From: Nitrosomonas sp. Is79A3
GTDB taxonomy: Bacteria > Pseudomonadota > Gammaproteobacteria > Burkholderiales > Nitrosomonadaceae
Direction of reading: 5' to 3'
DNA length: 64,000 nt
NCBI RefSeq assembly: GCF_000219585.1
Contig: NC_015731.1
Location: forward strand, 1,488,001 to 1,552,000
Positions 36,389-44,670 of this stretch are shown one piece after another; the first letter of the stretch is position 1; each line of letters opens with the position of its first letter. The notes under the pieces are model-generated. The model saw only the letters and a program-made list of their open reading frames with translations, was not told where the DNA came from and did no database searches. The position numbers and the translations under genes were made by a program.

Positions 36389-36398
36389 GGGATCATAA

Positions 36399-36809
36399 AT
36401 GACAGACTTCGTTACTGAGAACACGACACCGGTTAACAATGCCGCAGCAGGATCTGTAGACCATAAAGACCCGACAAAAGAATACAGGACAAAGCTGGTT
36501 CAAAAGTTAGTTGAGAACGTAAAGCGCGAGAGCGAATTCATGAAGAAATTCCATGAATTATTCGGTGACTATCCGGGGCTTAATAGCGATACCTGCTTAT
36601 ACCAATTCGTGAATGATCGGCTTTCTGACTATATCAGTATTGTTGCCACCTTGATCGGTGATACCAAGGCCGGGCTTGATTGGTTTCTTTTTGAAAATGA
36701 ATGCGGTGACAAGGGGTACGAGGCCGGTATTGATGAAGGTGAAACAAGGCCAATTAAAACAGTTGAAGATTACCTTTGGCTGGTGGATTTGGATAAGGAA
36801 GAGGTCTGA
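36399..36809 (+). CDS. Phage protein, unrecognised
   Basis: 136 residues, acidic and helical (KEYRTKLVQKLVENVKRESE, then FHELFGDYPG). It sits between the HNH-like gene and the antirepressor with only 2 bases to the latter. Function unknown. Confidence 0.5.
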   Translation: MTDFVTENTTPVNNAAAGSVDHKDPTKEYRTKLVQKLVENVKRESEFMKKFHELFGDYPGLNSDTCLYQFVNDRLSDYISIVATLIGDTKAGLDWFLFENECGDKGYEAGIDEGETRPIKTVEDYLWLVDLDKEEV

Positions 36810-36811
36810 CC

Positions 36812-37540
36812 ATGAGTGAGATAGCAATCCACAACGGCAAAACCGTGACTATGACCAGTATTGAGCTGGTTGAATTCATCAATTCTCAGCGTGGAGATGG
36901 TGAAGCGATTCTTGCCCACTCAGATTTTTTAAAAAAAGTGCTACAGGTATTGGGTGAGAAAGATGCGGGAAATTTTTCCGGCATCTACAAGGACTCAATG
37001 AATCGCAAGAAACCTTGTTACGTTTTCCCAAAACGGGAGGCATGCCTGATGGCTATGAGTTATAGCTACGAATTGCAGGCTAAGGTTTATGACCGGATGA
37101 CGGGGCTAGAAACACAACCAACTATCGACTACGCCAAGCTATCGAAGTTACAAATTCTTCAATTAGCTATGGAGTCTGAGCAAGAGCGGCTAGCCCTTGA
37201 ACACAAAGTCGTAGAGCTTGCACCAAAAGCCAAGGCACTTGATCGCATAGCAACGCACAGCGAAGGATCATTTTGTATAAGGGACGCGGCCAAAACTCTG
37301 CAAGTTAAGGAAAAGGTATTGAAGCAAACGCTTGTTGAGCGCAGCTGGATATATCGTAGACCGATGGGGTCTGGATATCTAGCTTATTCGGAAAAGCTGA
37401 AAAGAGGGCTGATGGAACATAAGATCATCCGTGGTGAAAGGCCGGACGGTTCTGAGTGGGTGGAAACACAGGCGCGAATCACGGCGAGAGGCATGGCTTT
37501 GCTGTCAGAGATATTTTCGAGTGAATTGGCTTTTGGTTAA
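36812..37540 (+). CDS. Phage antirepressor with Rha- and KilAC-like domains
   Basis: 242 residues with GAGG before the ATG. The first ~100 residues have the Rha-type layout (MTSIELVEFINSQRGDGEAI, HSDFLKKV, then YVFPKREACLMAMSYSYEL). The C-terminal 110 residues match a KilAC/ANT domain (GSFCIRDAAKTLQVKEKVL, then ARITARGMALLSEI). Such proteins relieve repression or act in lytic development. It may oppose the repressor at 30772-31161. Confidence 0.85.
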   Translation: MSEIAIHNGKTVTMTSIELVEFINSQRGDGEAILAHSDFLKKVLQVLGEKDAGNFSGIYKDSMNRKKPCYVFPKREACLMAMSYSYELQAKVYDRMTGLETQPTIDYAKLSKLQILQLAMESEQERLALEHKVVELAPKAKALDRIATHSEGSFCIRDAAKTLQVKEKVLKQTLVERSWIYRRPMGSGYLAYSEKLKRGLMEHKIIRGERPDGSEWVETQARITARGMALLSEIFSSELAFG

Positions 37541-37565
37541 TGGGCAAAGATAGGATATAGCAAGA

Positions 37566-37709
37566 ATGGTTAACAACGAAACTAAATGGCTGGTACGTGC
37601 GCTGATTACTTTAGCAATCCAATCGCACCAAGAATTAGCGGCATTGATTTCCGGGACACAAGCAAGGTTCTGCAGATCAGTAAAAAGATTTGGATTTCAG
37701 TGCTGCTAG
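37566..37709 (+). CDS. Possible 47-residue phage protein
   Basis: A short frame from ATG 37566, 25 bases after the antirepressor, with AGGAT 9 bases upstream. The product has WLVRALITLAIQSHQELAAL and a basic Cys-containing end. Nothing matches it. Real but unproven. Confidence 0.35.
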   Translation: MVNNETKWLVRALITLAIQSHQELAALISGTQARFCRSVKRFGFQCC

Positions 37710-38016
37710 TTGTTGGTGAGTGTAAATCCCTTGTGGAAGGCTAAGGAACCCATTAACTGCGCAATGCGACAAGTTATAAAGAATCTATCCAGTAGCCAAC
37801 AGAACGGCGGTACTCCGATGCCTATTCGGAGTGGCAACAACCATGGGCACTTTAATATTTTTAATATTGAATGAATACAAGGTTAAGGGGCTTTATTAGA
37901 GTGTTCATGGTTGTTGGTGTAATGACCGGATGACGGAACGTGCAACGGCAATCTGAAAAGAGGTTGCTACGTGGGCTTCATAACCCACCACCAACAGATT
38001 TTAAATGGAGTGAAAT
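37710..38016 (+). other. Gene-poor stretch with repeat and possible structured RNA
   Basis: GTTGTTGGTG occurs at 37709-37718 and again at 37910-37919. In 37913-37995 the outer GTTGGTG can pair with CACCAAC, and within it ACGTGCAAC can pair with GTTGCTACGT with one bulge. A 36-residue frame (37764-37874) has no binding site. The stretch may carry a leader or a small RNA, or only decayed sequence. Confidence 0.3.
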
Positions 38017-38343
38017 ATGAGGTTAATAAGAAACACCACGGCTGACGGCACATGCAAATACGCACTTATTCGTTTGGATAAGTTAAGAAGCGCCGGATAT
38101 TTCAAGTCATTCGAAAGGTTTGACAGAGCATTGGCATGGATAGCGGAATTCGTTGAGTACGGATTCCCAAAAAGCCAAGACGAATTCTTCGTAATAAAAC
38201 TGCAAGACCGGAATGCGAGAGCGGCATTGCTGGCATACGCTGAAGAGGCAAAAAAGAACGGTGATGATCAATTGGCTAGTGAAGTTAATGAATTGGCTGA
38301 TAGGGCAGGCGAACTATCAGAATTTGTTAAGAATCCAGATTAA
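38017..38343 (+). CDS. Phage protein, unrecognised
   Basis: 108 residues with GGAG before the ATG. Basic first half (ALIRLDKLRSAGYFKSFERF), acidic helical second half. Function unknown. Confidence 0.5.
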   Translation: MRLIRNTTADGTCKYALIRLDKLRSAGYFKSFERFDRALAWIAEFVEYGFPKSQDEFFVIKLQDRNARAALLAYAEEAKKNGDDQLASEVNELADRAGELSEFVKNPD

Positions 38344-38360
38344 TAGGTTGGGGGATTGAT

Positions 38361-38732
38361 ATGCAACTAAGATTCATAGAGGACAGCGATGGAGACATCA
38401 AAATAAAAGACGAATTAGGCTATTTCATTGGTAATTTGTATAAGTATAACGGGCGATATTGCCTTGCTCTGCAATACCTTTATGACAAAGTTGATGGATT
38501 GCGCCAGATAGCCGCAAAACTTCTTGAATTAAATGGCGGCAACACCCTGCAATTCATAGAGCAAGATGATGGTGTTATCAATGTAATGGATGCGTGCGGC
38601 GATGCTGTTGGTGATCTAGTAAAACATAATGGCAGATTCCATATAAGCTTTTTACATACTAATGACAATGCTGATTATCTGTACCAGATCGCAGATAAGC
38701 TGAAGCAGTTGAATGGTGATACGGATGCTTAG
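38361..38732 (+). CDS. Phage protein made of two copies of a 60-residue domain
   Basis: 123 residues with GGGGGAT upstream. Copy 1 starts LRFIEDSDGDIKIKDELG and ends IAAKLLELNGGN. Copy 2 starts LQFIEQDDGVINVMDACG and ends IADKLKQLNGDT. Each has an F-I-E-x-x-D-G start, a G-x-L or G-D-L, K-x-N-G-R and a terminal A-x-K-L-x-x-L-N. A third diverged copy is the next gene. Function unknown. Confidence 0.6.
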   Translation: MQLRFIEDSDGDIKIKDELGYFIGNLYKYNGRYCLALQYLYDKVDGLRQIAAKLLELNGGNTLQFIEQDDGVINVMDACGDAVGDLVKHNGRFHISFLHTNDNADYLYQIADKLKQLNGDTDA

Positions 38733-38907
38733 ATTTATTAAGTCATTTAGCAGAATACAAGTAAGAAGAGAATTTTCCGGTGACTGCATTTGTTTGCTTA
38801 CTGAGAATTTTGAAGGCGAATATGAGCCTCATTTTCAAACATCTACAGTTACACCAGAAGAATTGCATCAGGTGGCCGACAAATTGGAAGAGCTGAACAA
38901 AGAATGA
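38725..38907 (+). CDS. Third copy of the duplicated 60-residue phage domain
   Basis: 60 residues from the ATG at 38725, which overlaps the TAG of the previous gene (ATGCTTAG); the open frame starts at 38713. It begins MLRFIKSFSRIQVRREFSG and ends with VADKLEELNKE, matching the start and end of the two copies before it. It therefore arose by gene duplication. Its stop overlaps the next start. Confidence 0.6.
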   Translation: MLRFIKSFSRIQVRREFSGDCICLLTENFEGEYEPHFQTSTVTPEELHQVADKLEELNKE

Positions 38908-39398
38908 GCGCGTTTTCTCCAGCATTCAAGAAAGAAATCGAGAATCGCATAAAAAACGGCACGCTGAAGGTTGCCGGTCAAAGCCCTGTGTTAGTGCCGG
39001 GTATTAAATCAGTTCCAGCAGTAATCAAAAATGGAAGCGCAGGCAGCGAATCAATGCGCAACCTGCAGGCACTTGGTCGCATGAAAACCGGCAAGATGAA
39101 TAAGACAGAGATCGCCTATTCACAGCATCTTGAAGCGTTGAAGTCGTGCGGCGAGATTGTTTGGTGGAAGTTTGAGGCGATAAAGCTGCGATTGGCTGAT
39201 AGCACTTTTTACACGGTAGATTTCTTTGTAATGAAAGCATCGGGAGAACTCGAAGCGCATGAAGTAAAAGGATATTGGATGGATGACGCGAGAGTGAAGA
39301 TCAAGGTGGCAGCAGGGTTGTACCCATTCAGATTTATAGCTGTTCAGAAGAAATCAAATAAACAGGGTGGTGGTTGGAAAATTGAGGTTTTTGAATAA
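38904..39398 (+). CDS. DUF1064-like putative nuclease
   Basis: 164 residues. The core KMNKTEIAYSQHLEALKSCG, then FYTVDFFVMKASGELEAHEV and KGYWMDDARVKIKVAAG, has the D and E-x-K pattern of PD-(D/E)XK resolvase-like proteins (D in TVDFF, E and K in EAHEVKG). DUF1064 phage proteins have this form and are thought to act on branched DNA. Nuclease activity is an inference. Confidence 0.65.
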   Translation: MSAFSPAFKKEIENRIKNGTLKVAGQSPVLVPGIKSVPAVIKNGSAGSESMRNLQALGRMKTGKMNKTEIAYSQHLEALKSCGEIVWWKFEAIKLRLADSTFYTVDFFVMKASGELEAHEVKGYWMDDARVKIKVAAGLYPFRFIAVQKKSNKQGGGWKIEVFE

Positions 39399-39455
39399 TA
39401 GCAGGCGCGGTACCACAGAATGAATATCGACAAATACACGAGGTAAATAGTTTAT

Positions 39456-40109
39456 ATGGTCGAAGAAAAGCCAGTCTTAGAAGTTCCTAAAGCAAATTCA
39501 CGCGCAGCATTGGCAAAGAACATGGGTCTCAGGCTGCGCGCATCAAGAGAATCGATAGGTATGGCGCAGGGTGAAGCTGCCCGGCGTTTAGGTTATGCCA
39601 ATCAAACGAAACTGGCAAAGATCGAGGGTGGTACTGATACGAATTCAGTGCCGCATTGGGTCGTTTTGAGGGCGGCCAGGCTCTATGATGTATCAATCGA
39701 CTACATTTACGGCGAATCAGATGACTGGGAACTAAGTGCCAGAGCATTACAAGAGCGCGATATGGCCAAATGGATGATGGAAGCATGGGAAGCCGGTCGA
39801 CAGAAAGATTTGGAAGTTTTGAGGAAGCTTAAAATAAGGATGAATGCTATCAGCGAAACGGTAACCGGACTATTTTCTGCATCGCAGGATGTGCAAGATG
39901 CGTTTAGAAGATTCATTGAGCTTAATTCAGAAACATTCGATGACATGCGCGGCGGGGCGAAATTGCTTGCATCAGTTGACCGATTATTTAATTTAACGGG
40001 TACATGTAAGAGAAAATTAACCAGATTCAGCAATCAGTGCGCGGTATCAGGGATAGGCGCTGTTATTGTGTCCCAGGTCGATAAGCCGGTACAGCGGCAA
40101 TTGTTGTAA
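39456..40109 (+). CDS. XRE-family transcriptional regulator
   Basis: 217 residues. Residues about 20-85 form a Cro/CI helix-turn-helix (GLRLRASRESIGMAQGEAAR, then NQTKLAKIEGG and DVSIDYIYGESDD). The rest is helical and unrecognised. It precedes the terminase genes by 6 bases, so it may control the late genes. Confidence 0.75.
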   Translation: MVEEKPVLEVPKANSRAALAKNMGLRLRASRESIGMAQGEAARRLGYANQTKLAKIEGGTDTNSVPHWVVLRAARLYDVSIDYIYGESDDWELSARALQERDMAKWMMEAWEAGRQKDLEVLRKLKIRMNAISETVTGLFSASQDVQDAFRRFIELNSETFDDMRGGAKLLASVDRLFNLTGTCKRKLTRFSNQCAVSGIGAVIVSQVDKPVQRQLL

Positions 40110-40115
40110 TCAATC

Positions 40116-40979
40116 ATGGCGGCAAAACCAAAATTAACCCCGGAAGAGTGGAAAAAGGTACGCAACACATGGGAGTCAGATCCGCGTGAGGGTTATGCGT
40201 GGTTAGTTGAATCCATGGCATTGCCGGTATCAGCTCCAGGTGTGCGCAAGGTTTCTCTTCGTGATAAGTGGAAGAAGAGTGAGAAACCATCAAAATCCAC
40301 AAAAACACCCAAAGAAACAATAAATTCAGAGTCAAAAAGCAAGGTTTCCAAGGTTTCGCAGAGAAACCATGCCAAGGTTTCGGAAACCATCGATATAGAA
40401 ACCATCAATGATGATTCGGAAGATGACGATGAGTCAGATAATGGATCTGTTGGCAGACCGACAGGCTATAGAGAAAAGTATAATAAACAAGCATATAGAT
40501 TGTGCCTATTAGGTGCTATTGATGATGAGTTAGCAGAGTTCTTTGAGGTTGACGTTAGTACGATTAAGCGATGGAAGAAAAATCACGCAGGATTTCGAGC
40601 TGCCATAAAAAAGGGAAAGATAGCCGCGGATTCAAAAGTTGCCGAGAGACTGTATGAACGAGCAATGGGTTATTCGCACCCCGAAACTCATGTGAGCAAC
40701 TATAAAGGTGAAATTACCAAGACTGAATTAATCAAACATTACCCACCCGATACCGCTGCGGCCTTTATTTTGTTAAAGAATCGTCATCCTGACAAATGGA
40801 AAGATAAGATTGAGCTGAAAGAAGATATCAACCTCAATGTATTCCCACCAAAGGAAGAGCTGGATGCAATATACGACAGGGCGCTTGAAGAGGCCAGAAA
40901 ACGCAATGAAATGCTTATTGGCAGGCGCGAACGGATTGGGATTGTTATAGATCACGATAGCGGATTGATTGATGACTAA
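40116..40979 (+). CDS. Terminase small subunit-like protein
   Basis: 287 residues. The N-terminal ~120 residues are charged and repetitive (repeats of KVS and ETI). Residues about 105-220 contain a helix-turn-helix (DDELAEFFEVDVSTIKRWKK), then ERLYERAMGYSHPETHVSNY and AAAFILLKNRHPDKWKDK, as in many small terminases. It recognises phage DNA for packaging. It overlaps the large subunit gene by 8 bases. Confidence 0.8.
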   Translation: MAAKPKLTPEEWKKVRNTWESDPREGYAWLVESMALPVSAPGVRKVSLRDKWKKSEKPSKSTKTPKETINSESKSKVSKVSQRNHAKVSETIDIETINDDSEDDDESDNGSVGRPTGYREKYNKQAYRLCLLGAIDDELAEFFEVDVSTIKRWKKNHAGFRAAIKKGKIAADSKVAERLYERAMGYSHPETHVSNYKGEITKTELIKHYPPDTAAAFILLKNRHPDKWKDKIELKEDINLNVFPPKEELDAIYDRALEEARKRNEMLIGRRERIGIVIDHDSGLIDD

Positions 40980-42492
40980 ACGAGTTCTACTGCCAGAAGA
41001 TCCGCGATGGAAGCCGTTTTGTGCGCGTTACGCCGGGAATATTGAGCGTTTTGCCATCGAAGTGGTTGGCGTTATTCCGTCAGATCAGCAAATGGAACTA
41101 TTTGCCAGCGTATCGCCGTCGAGATCGCGCACTTCTGTTGCGTCAGGACACGGTACCGGCAAGACAGCCGGTATAGCAATTATCGTATTGTGGCATCAGT
41201 TGTGCTACCCAATGTCAATTACCTTGCTTACAGCGAACGACATGGACCAGCTCAAGGCCACGGTATGGAAAGAAATCGGCATTTCTCATGAGCGCATCAG
41301 GCGCGGCAGGCACGGATGGATTGCAGAACATCTTGAAATATTGGCTGATGCGTCTTGTCGGATAAAGGGATTTGAGCCGATCTGGTTTACTGAGAGCAAA
41401 ACAGCCAATGAAAAAACCGCGAACAAAATGGCCGGTCGACATGGTGAATGGCTGCTGGTGATTGGTGATGAAGCATCAACACTGCCAGATGCGGTTTTGA
41501 CCACATTATCCGGGGCGCTGACAGAGCAGCACAATCGAATGCTTTTAACTAGCCAGTTCACGCGCAATGCCGGTTTTTTCTATAGAACTCAGAATGAGCT
41601 ATCAATCGGCAATGGTGGTGAATGGAATAATCTGCGTTTCAGTTCATTTGATTCACCATTTGTTAGCGATTCCTCACTCAAAGAGCTGTGGGACCAGTAC
41701 GACGATGATGAGAGGAATGTTCGCCTGCTAGGAATTTCACCGCAGGATTCCTCGAAGCACATGATGAATCGGAAAGTGGCCGAGGCCATGTACCGGCGCG
41801 GAAGAATAATTGATGACAATGAGAATTTTGGCTGGATTGTGAGCGGTGATATCGCATCTGGTGAAGGATTGCGGGATAAATCGTCGTGCGTTATCGGGCG
41901 CGTCATTGGTTATGGTGACATGGGACCGGATGCGCGGCGAGTGGAATTGGTCAAAATTCCATTACTGACAAACAAGATCCGCTCGAACGTGTTTTCAGGT
42001 TATCTGGCTGATGAGGGTGCTGAGTACAGCAATGTAACCCATGTTGTCGATTCAGGTGGCCTGGGTATCAACGTATGCCAGGACCTGGAAGATTTGAATA
42101 AGGTTGTTCACCGGGTTAACTGGGGCAATCCGTGCTTTAAAAACAAGAATAAGGACAGATACCTCAATCTGCGCGCGCAAGCCATGCATCAAGCGGCCAG
42201 AGCAGCTAAGGAAGGCCGGTTATCAGTGCTGACACTGGATTATAAAAACGTGATGCTGGATCAATCATCGCGGATACCCAAGACATTCACTGATAAAGGG
42301 CGCATCCGCGTGCCACCAAAAGGGTCTACTGAGTGGGATGGTATGGGTTCACCGGATTTGTGGGATGCGGTGTGCTTTTTCTTTCTTGAGGATGTGAATT
42401 ACATTGTTGCGGAAGGTGGTGTAGGAAGTTCTGGTGGCTCAATAGCAGCAACCGCTCAGGAAAAGGTTGATGATATGTTTGCTGGTGTTTAA
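40972..42492 (+). CDS. terL: Terminase large subunit
   Basis: 506 residues from ATG 40972; a TTG one codon earlier is possible. It packages DNA into the head using ATP. Walker A lies near residue 58 (GHGTGKTAG), Walker B near 165 (LLVIGDEASTL). The C-terminal RNase H-like nuclease has Asp in VSGDIASGEG, the VVDSGG segment and an acidic end. It is separated from the portal gene by 9.5 kb and opposite orientation. Confidence 0.93.
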   Translation: MTKRVLLPEDPRWKPFCARYAGNIERFAIEVVGVIPSDQQMELFASVSPSRSRTSVASGHGTGKTAGIAIIVLWHQLCYPMSITLLTANDMDQLKATVWKEIGISHERIRRGRHGWIAEHLEILADASCRIKGFEPIWFTESKTANEKTANKMAGRHGEWLLVIGDEASTLPDAVLTTLSGALTEQHNRMLLTSQFTRNAGFFYRTQNELSIGNGGEWNNLRFSSFDSPFVSDSSLKELWDQYDDDERNVRLLGISPQDSSKHMMNRKVAEAMYRRGRIIDDNENFGWIVSGDIASGEGLRDKSSCVIGRVIGYGDMGPDARRVELVKIPLLTNKIRSNVFSGYLADEGAEYSNVTHVVDSGGLGINVCQDLEDLNKVVHRVNWGNPCFKNKNKDRYLNLRAQAMHQAARAAKEGRLSVLTLDYKNVMLDQSSRIPKTFTDKGRIRVPPKGSTEWDGMGSPDLWDAVCFFFLEDVNYIVAEGGVGSSGGSIAATAQEKVDDMFAGV

Positions 42493-42508
42493 AAGGAGTG
42501 GTTTTGGA

Positions 42509-42838
42509 TTGAGTAATAAAAAAACGACAGCATTAGTCAAAGAAATCATTTCAAAGGCGCTGAAGTGTGACAAACGAAGGATTTTCGTTAAAACGGGTCT
42601 TGTTAATGATCTGGGTGCGGATTCAATGAAGATCCTGGAAATAATCATCGCAATCGAGCGGGAATTGAATATTGAGATCGATGATGAGCGTATTGGTGAT
42701 GTTTTTGGCGAATTGAAGGCTAGGGATTTGATTGATGCTGCCAATAGTGTGATGAAGGTAAAGAATCGACGGGATTATTCTAGGATAAAACCAACTGCAT
42801 CAAATAATCTGGTAGCTTTGAATCATGAGAATTTTTGA
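42509..42838 (+). CDS. Phage-encoded acyl carrier protein
   Basis: 109 residues from TTG 42509; AAGGAG lies 12 bases upstream. The open frame reaches ATG 42467 inside terL, so the start is uncertain. The core VKEIISKALKCDKRRI, LVNDLGADSMKILEIIIAIE and ELNIEIDDERIGDVF is an acyl carrier protein fold, with Ser in GADSMK as the phosphopantetheine site. The last ~25 residues extend past the usual end. No fatty acid or polyketide enzyme lies nearby. It could divert the host acyl machinery or act as a carrier for an unknown modification. Confidence 0.85.
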   Translation: MSNKKTTALVKEIISKALKCDKRRIFVKTGLVNDLGADSMKILEIIIAIERELNIEIDDERIGDVFGELKARDLIDAANSVMKVKNRRDYSRIKPTASNNLVALNHENF

Positions 42839-42853
42839 TTAAAGGAGAGAAGT

Positions 42854-43219
42854 ATGAAATTTGAATTGCGTATATTGAATGGCATGGTTACTGAGGATCA
42901 TCTGAAACCAAAGACATCTGGGAGCGCCGGTATCGATCTGATGGCGGTGTCATTTCCTTCGATTTCAGCTAACAATGACGGTTTTGTTGATATCAATCCT
43001 GGTGAGGTGATATTAATTGGTACTGGAATCGCTATTCATATCGAAAGCCCAGGATACGCCGGGATGATATTGCCGCGCTCAGGATTGGGGCATAAAGGGC
43101 TTGTGCTTGGTAACCTGGTGCCATTGATCGTTTCCTGCACGTTATGCCAGCACCCATTTAGCGTGGCCGCGCACTGGATGATGATGCCGTTGATTGGTCG
43201 AGTATTCATGCCGCCATGA
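42854..43219 (+). pseudogene. dut: Broken dUTPase gene
   Basis: AAGGAGAG precedes the ATG. Motif I (AGIDLMA) and motif II ([16 protein letters not shown]) are intact, then GNLV is followed at once by PLIVSC. Normal dUTPases have G-L-I-D-S-D-Y-Q-G between these two blocks (motif III with the Tyr that stacks on the base and the neighbouring Asp). After PLIVSC the sequence does not follow the family, and motifs IV and V are missing. The product of 121 residues should not hydrolyse dUTP. Confidence 0.75.
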
Positions 43220-43364
43220 TGGCAGCGGATGAGGGGAATATTAAGGCGGACGCGCATCCTCCCGGATGATCTGGAAGGAAGGTTTTACAGATTATTACTG
43301 ATTCATAGTAGTGTCAATTAGATCTACCTACTGCACTAACAACCCTTGCTCTTTTAATATGTCC

Positions 43365-44636
43365 CTAAAAATAAAATCTTGTTTGCCTATGAGCAATAAT
43401 TTGATCAGTATCGTGGATATTTTTAGCTGAACGACGCTTACTGCCATCTTGTCCAATAACTTCCAACTCGCCCAACTGAATTAACTCTCCCACAGCATCG
43501 CGATATACTTGAGCGGACGCAGGCGACATATTGCATGTGGTTGCAAACATTTCCCCAAACGGCATACCATCAGGATCTGGATAGATTATGTATGGAATCT
43601 GTTCCATCAGAGTTTTAATACTTTGATCTCTCGCATAATCATCAAAAAGAAAGCCTGGTTGCCCTGTATATGACCCATCATATGATGGAATATAGCCAAG
43701 AGCAGAAAACATTTCCATTCCTGGGCCGCCATAATGAATGAAATTAGTATTTTTCTCCCAATGTATACGAGTCATAACATCTCTAGCGCGAGCCTTCTGT
43801 GAAAAATGTATTAACCAATAATCACCATGCCCTTTTTCTGATCTTATAAAGAATAAAGTGAAGTATTTAGCACCACAGCCATCTACCAAATCTTTGTATA
43901 AACAGGATTGAATATACAAACGCCAGTCGGGCTCTTTATCTTTTATATCTTCGATAGTACGCCCACGCAAAATTTCAGGAATGCCTATCTTATCAAGCAA
44001 TTCGCGAGTCACGTCAGTTTTATCAGTTATATAATTAAGCATGGAGTCCACAGCGAAAGTTAGTATGATTTCACTCCCATGCAACTCCTGCATTATTTTC
44101 CTAATAGTAAGCTTAGGCACTTTAGAATAACCGTATTGATCTAATAAAAAAATTGCCCTAGCCGCACGAGGACTGCGTTTCTTCACATATTCTATAATTG
44201 AGTCGGCTTGTTGTTCGAACAAAGAAGTATGCAGAAAAATATCTTTATCGATTCTAGAACCATATCCACGTTTAATTAATTCATATTTCAGATGTTCTGA
44301 AGCTTGGCGATTTTCCTCGATAAAGAAAAAATCTAGGTTAAGCACGATCGGTTTATGCCTGTCTTTATTGACTATGAGCTCAGCTTCTTTTGCCGATTCC
44401 AGCATTATGAAAGGAGAACCAAGAAGCTCTTTGCTATCAAGTGCATGTTGATAAGCTCCGCCTCCAGCAAAACCATCAATTAGAGCAAGCCTGAACTCTT
44501 CTCTCCTGGGATTCGAAATGAGCGTTTTAATGTAAGCTATAAGATATGAGCGCAATATCTCATGCTTTACTACGCTATGTTGCTGAATTAGTGGATATGG
44601 TTGTCCCGGTTTCCATTCATAGTGAACTTCTGTCAT
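43365..44636 (-). CDS. tcmP: Three-Cys-motif partner protein TcmP
   Basis: 423 residues. The N-terminus (QQHSVVKHEILRSYLIAYI, then RLALIDGFAGGGAY) and the segment ARAIFLLDQYGYSKVP are the TcmP family pattern. GFAGGG looks like an AdoMet-type methyltransferase loop. TcmP genes are found beside genes for the three-Cys-motif DUF5131 protein, as here 34 bases away on the same strand. The pair is of unknown role, on a strand opposite to the terminase genes, and looks like cargo. Confidence 0.85.
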   Translation of the reverse strand: MTEVHYEWKPGQPYPLIQQHSVVKHEILRSYLIAYIKTLISNPRREEFRLALIDGFAGGGAYQHALDSKELLGSPFIMLESAKEAELIVNKDRHKPIVLNLDFFFIEENRQASEHLKYELIKRGYGSRIDKDIFLHTSLFEQQADSIIEYVKKRSPRAARAIFLLDQYGYSKVPKLTIRKIMQELHGSEIILTFAVDSMLNYITDKTDVTRELLDKIGIPEILRGRTIEDIKDKEPDWRLYIQSCLYKDLVDGCGAKYFTLFFIRSEKGHGDYWLIHFSQKARARDVMTRIHWEKNTNFIHYGGPGMEMFSALGYIPSYDGSYTGQPGFLFDDYARDQSIKTLMEQIPYIIYPDPDGMPFGEMFATTCNMSPASAQVYRDAVGELIQLGELEVIGQDGSKRRSAKNIHDTDQIIAHRQTRFYF

Positions 44637-44670
44637 TATCTATTTCATTTAAGATTTATTCAGTGTCTGA

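Noticed and set aside
37764..37874. Plus-strand frame of 36 codons in the gene-poor stretch
   Set aside because: No usable ribosome binding site and no match; mentioned only as part of the gap.
43162..43269. Remnant of a DnaQ-like exonuclease
   Set aside because: Only about 35 codons with one motif-like stretch; too little to call as a pseudogene of its own.
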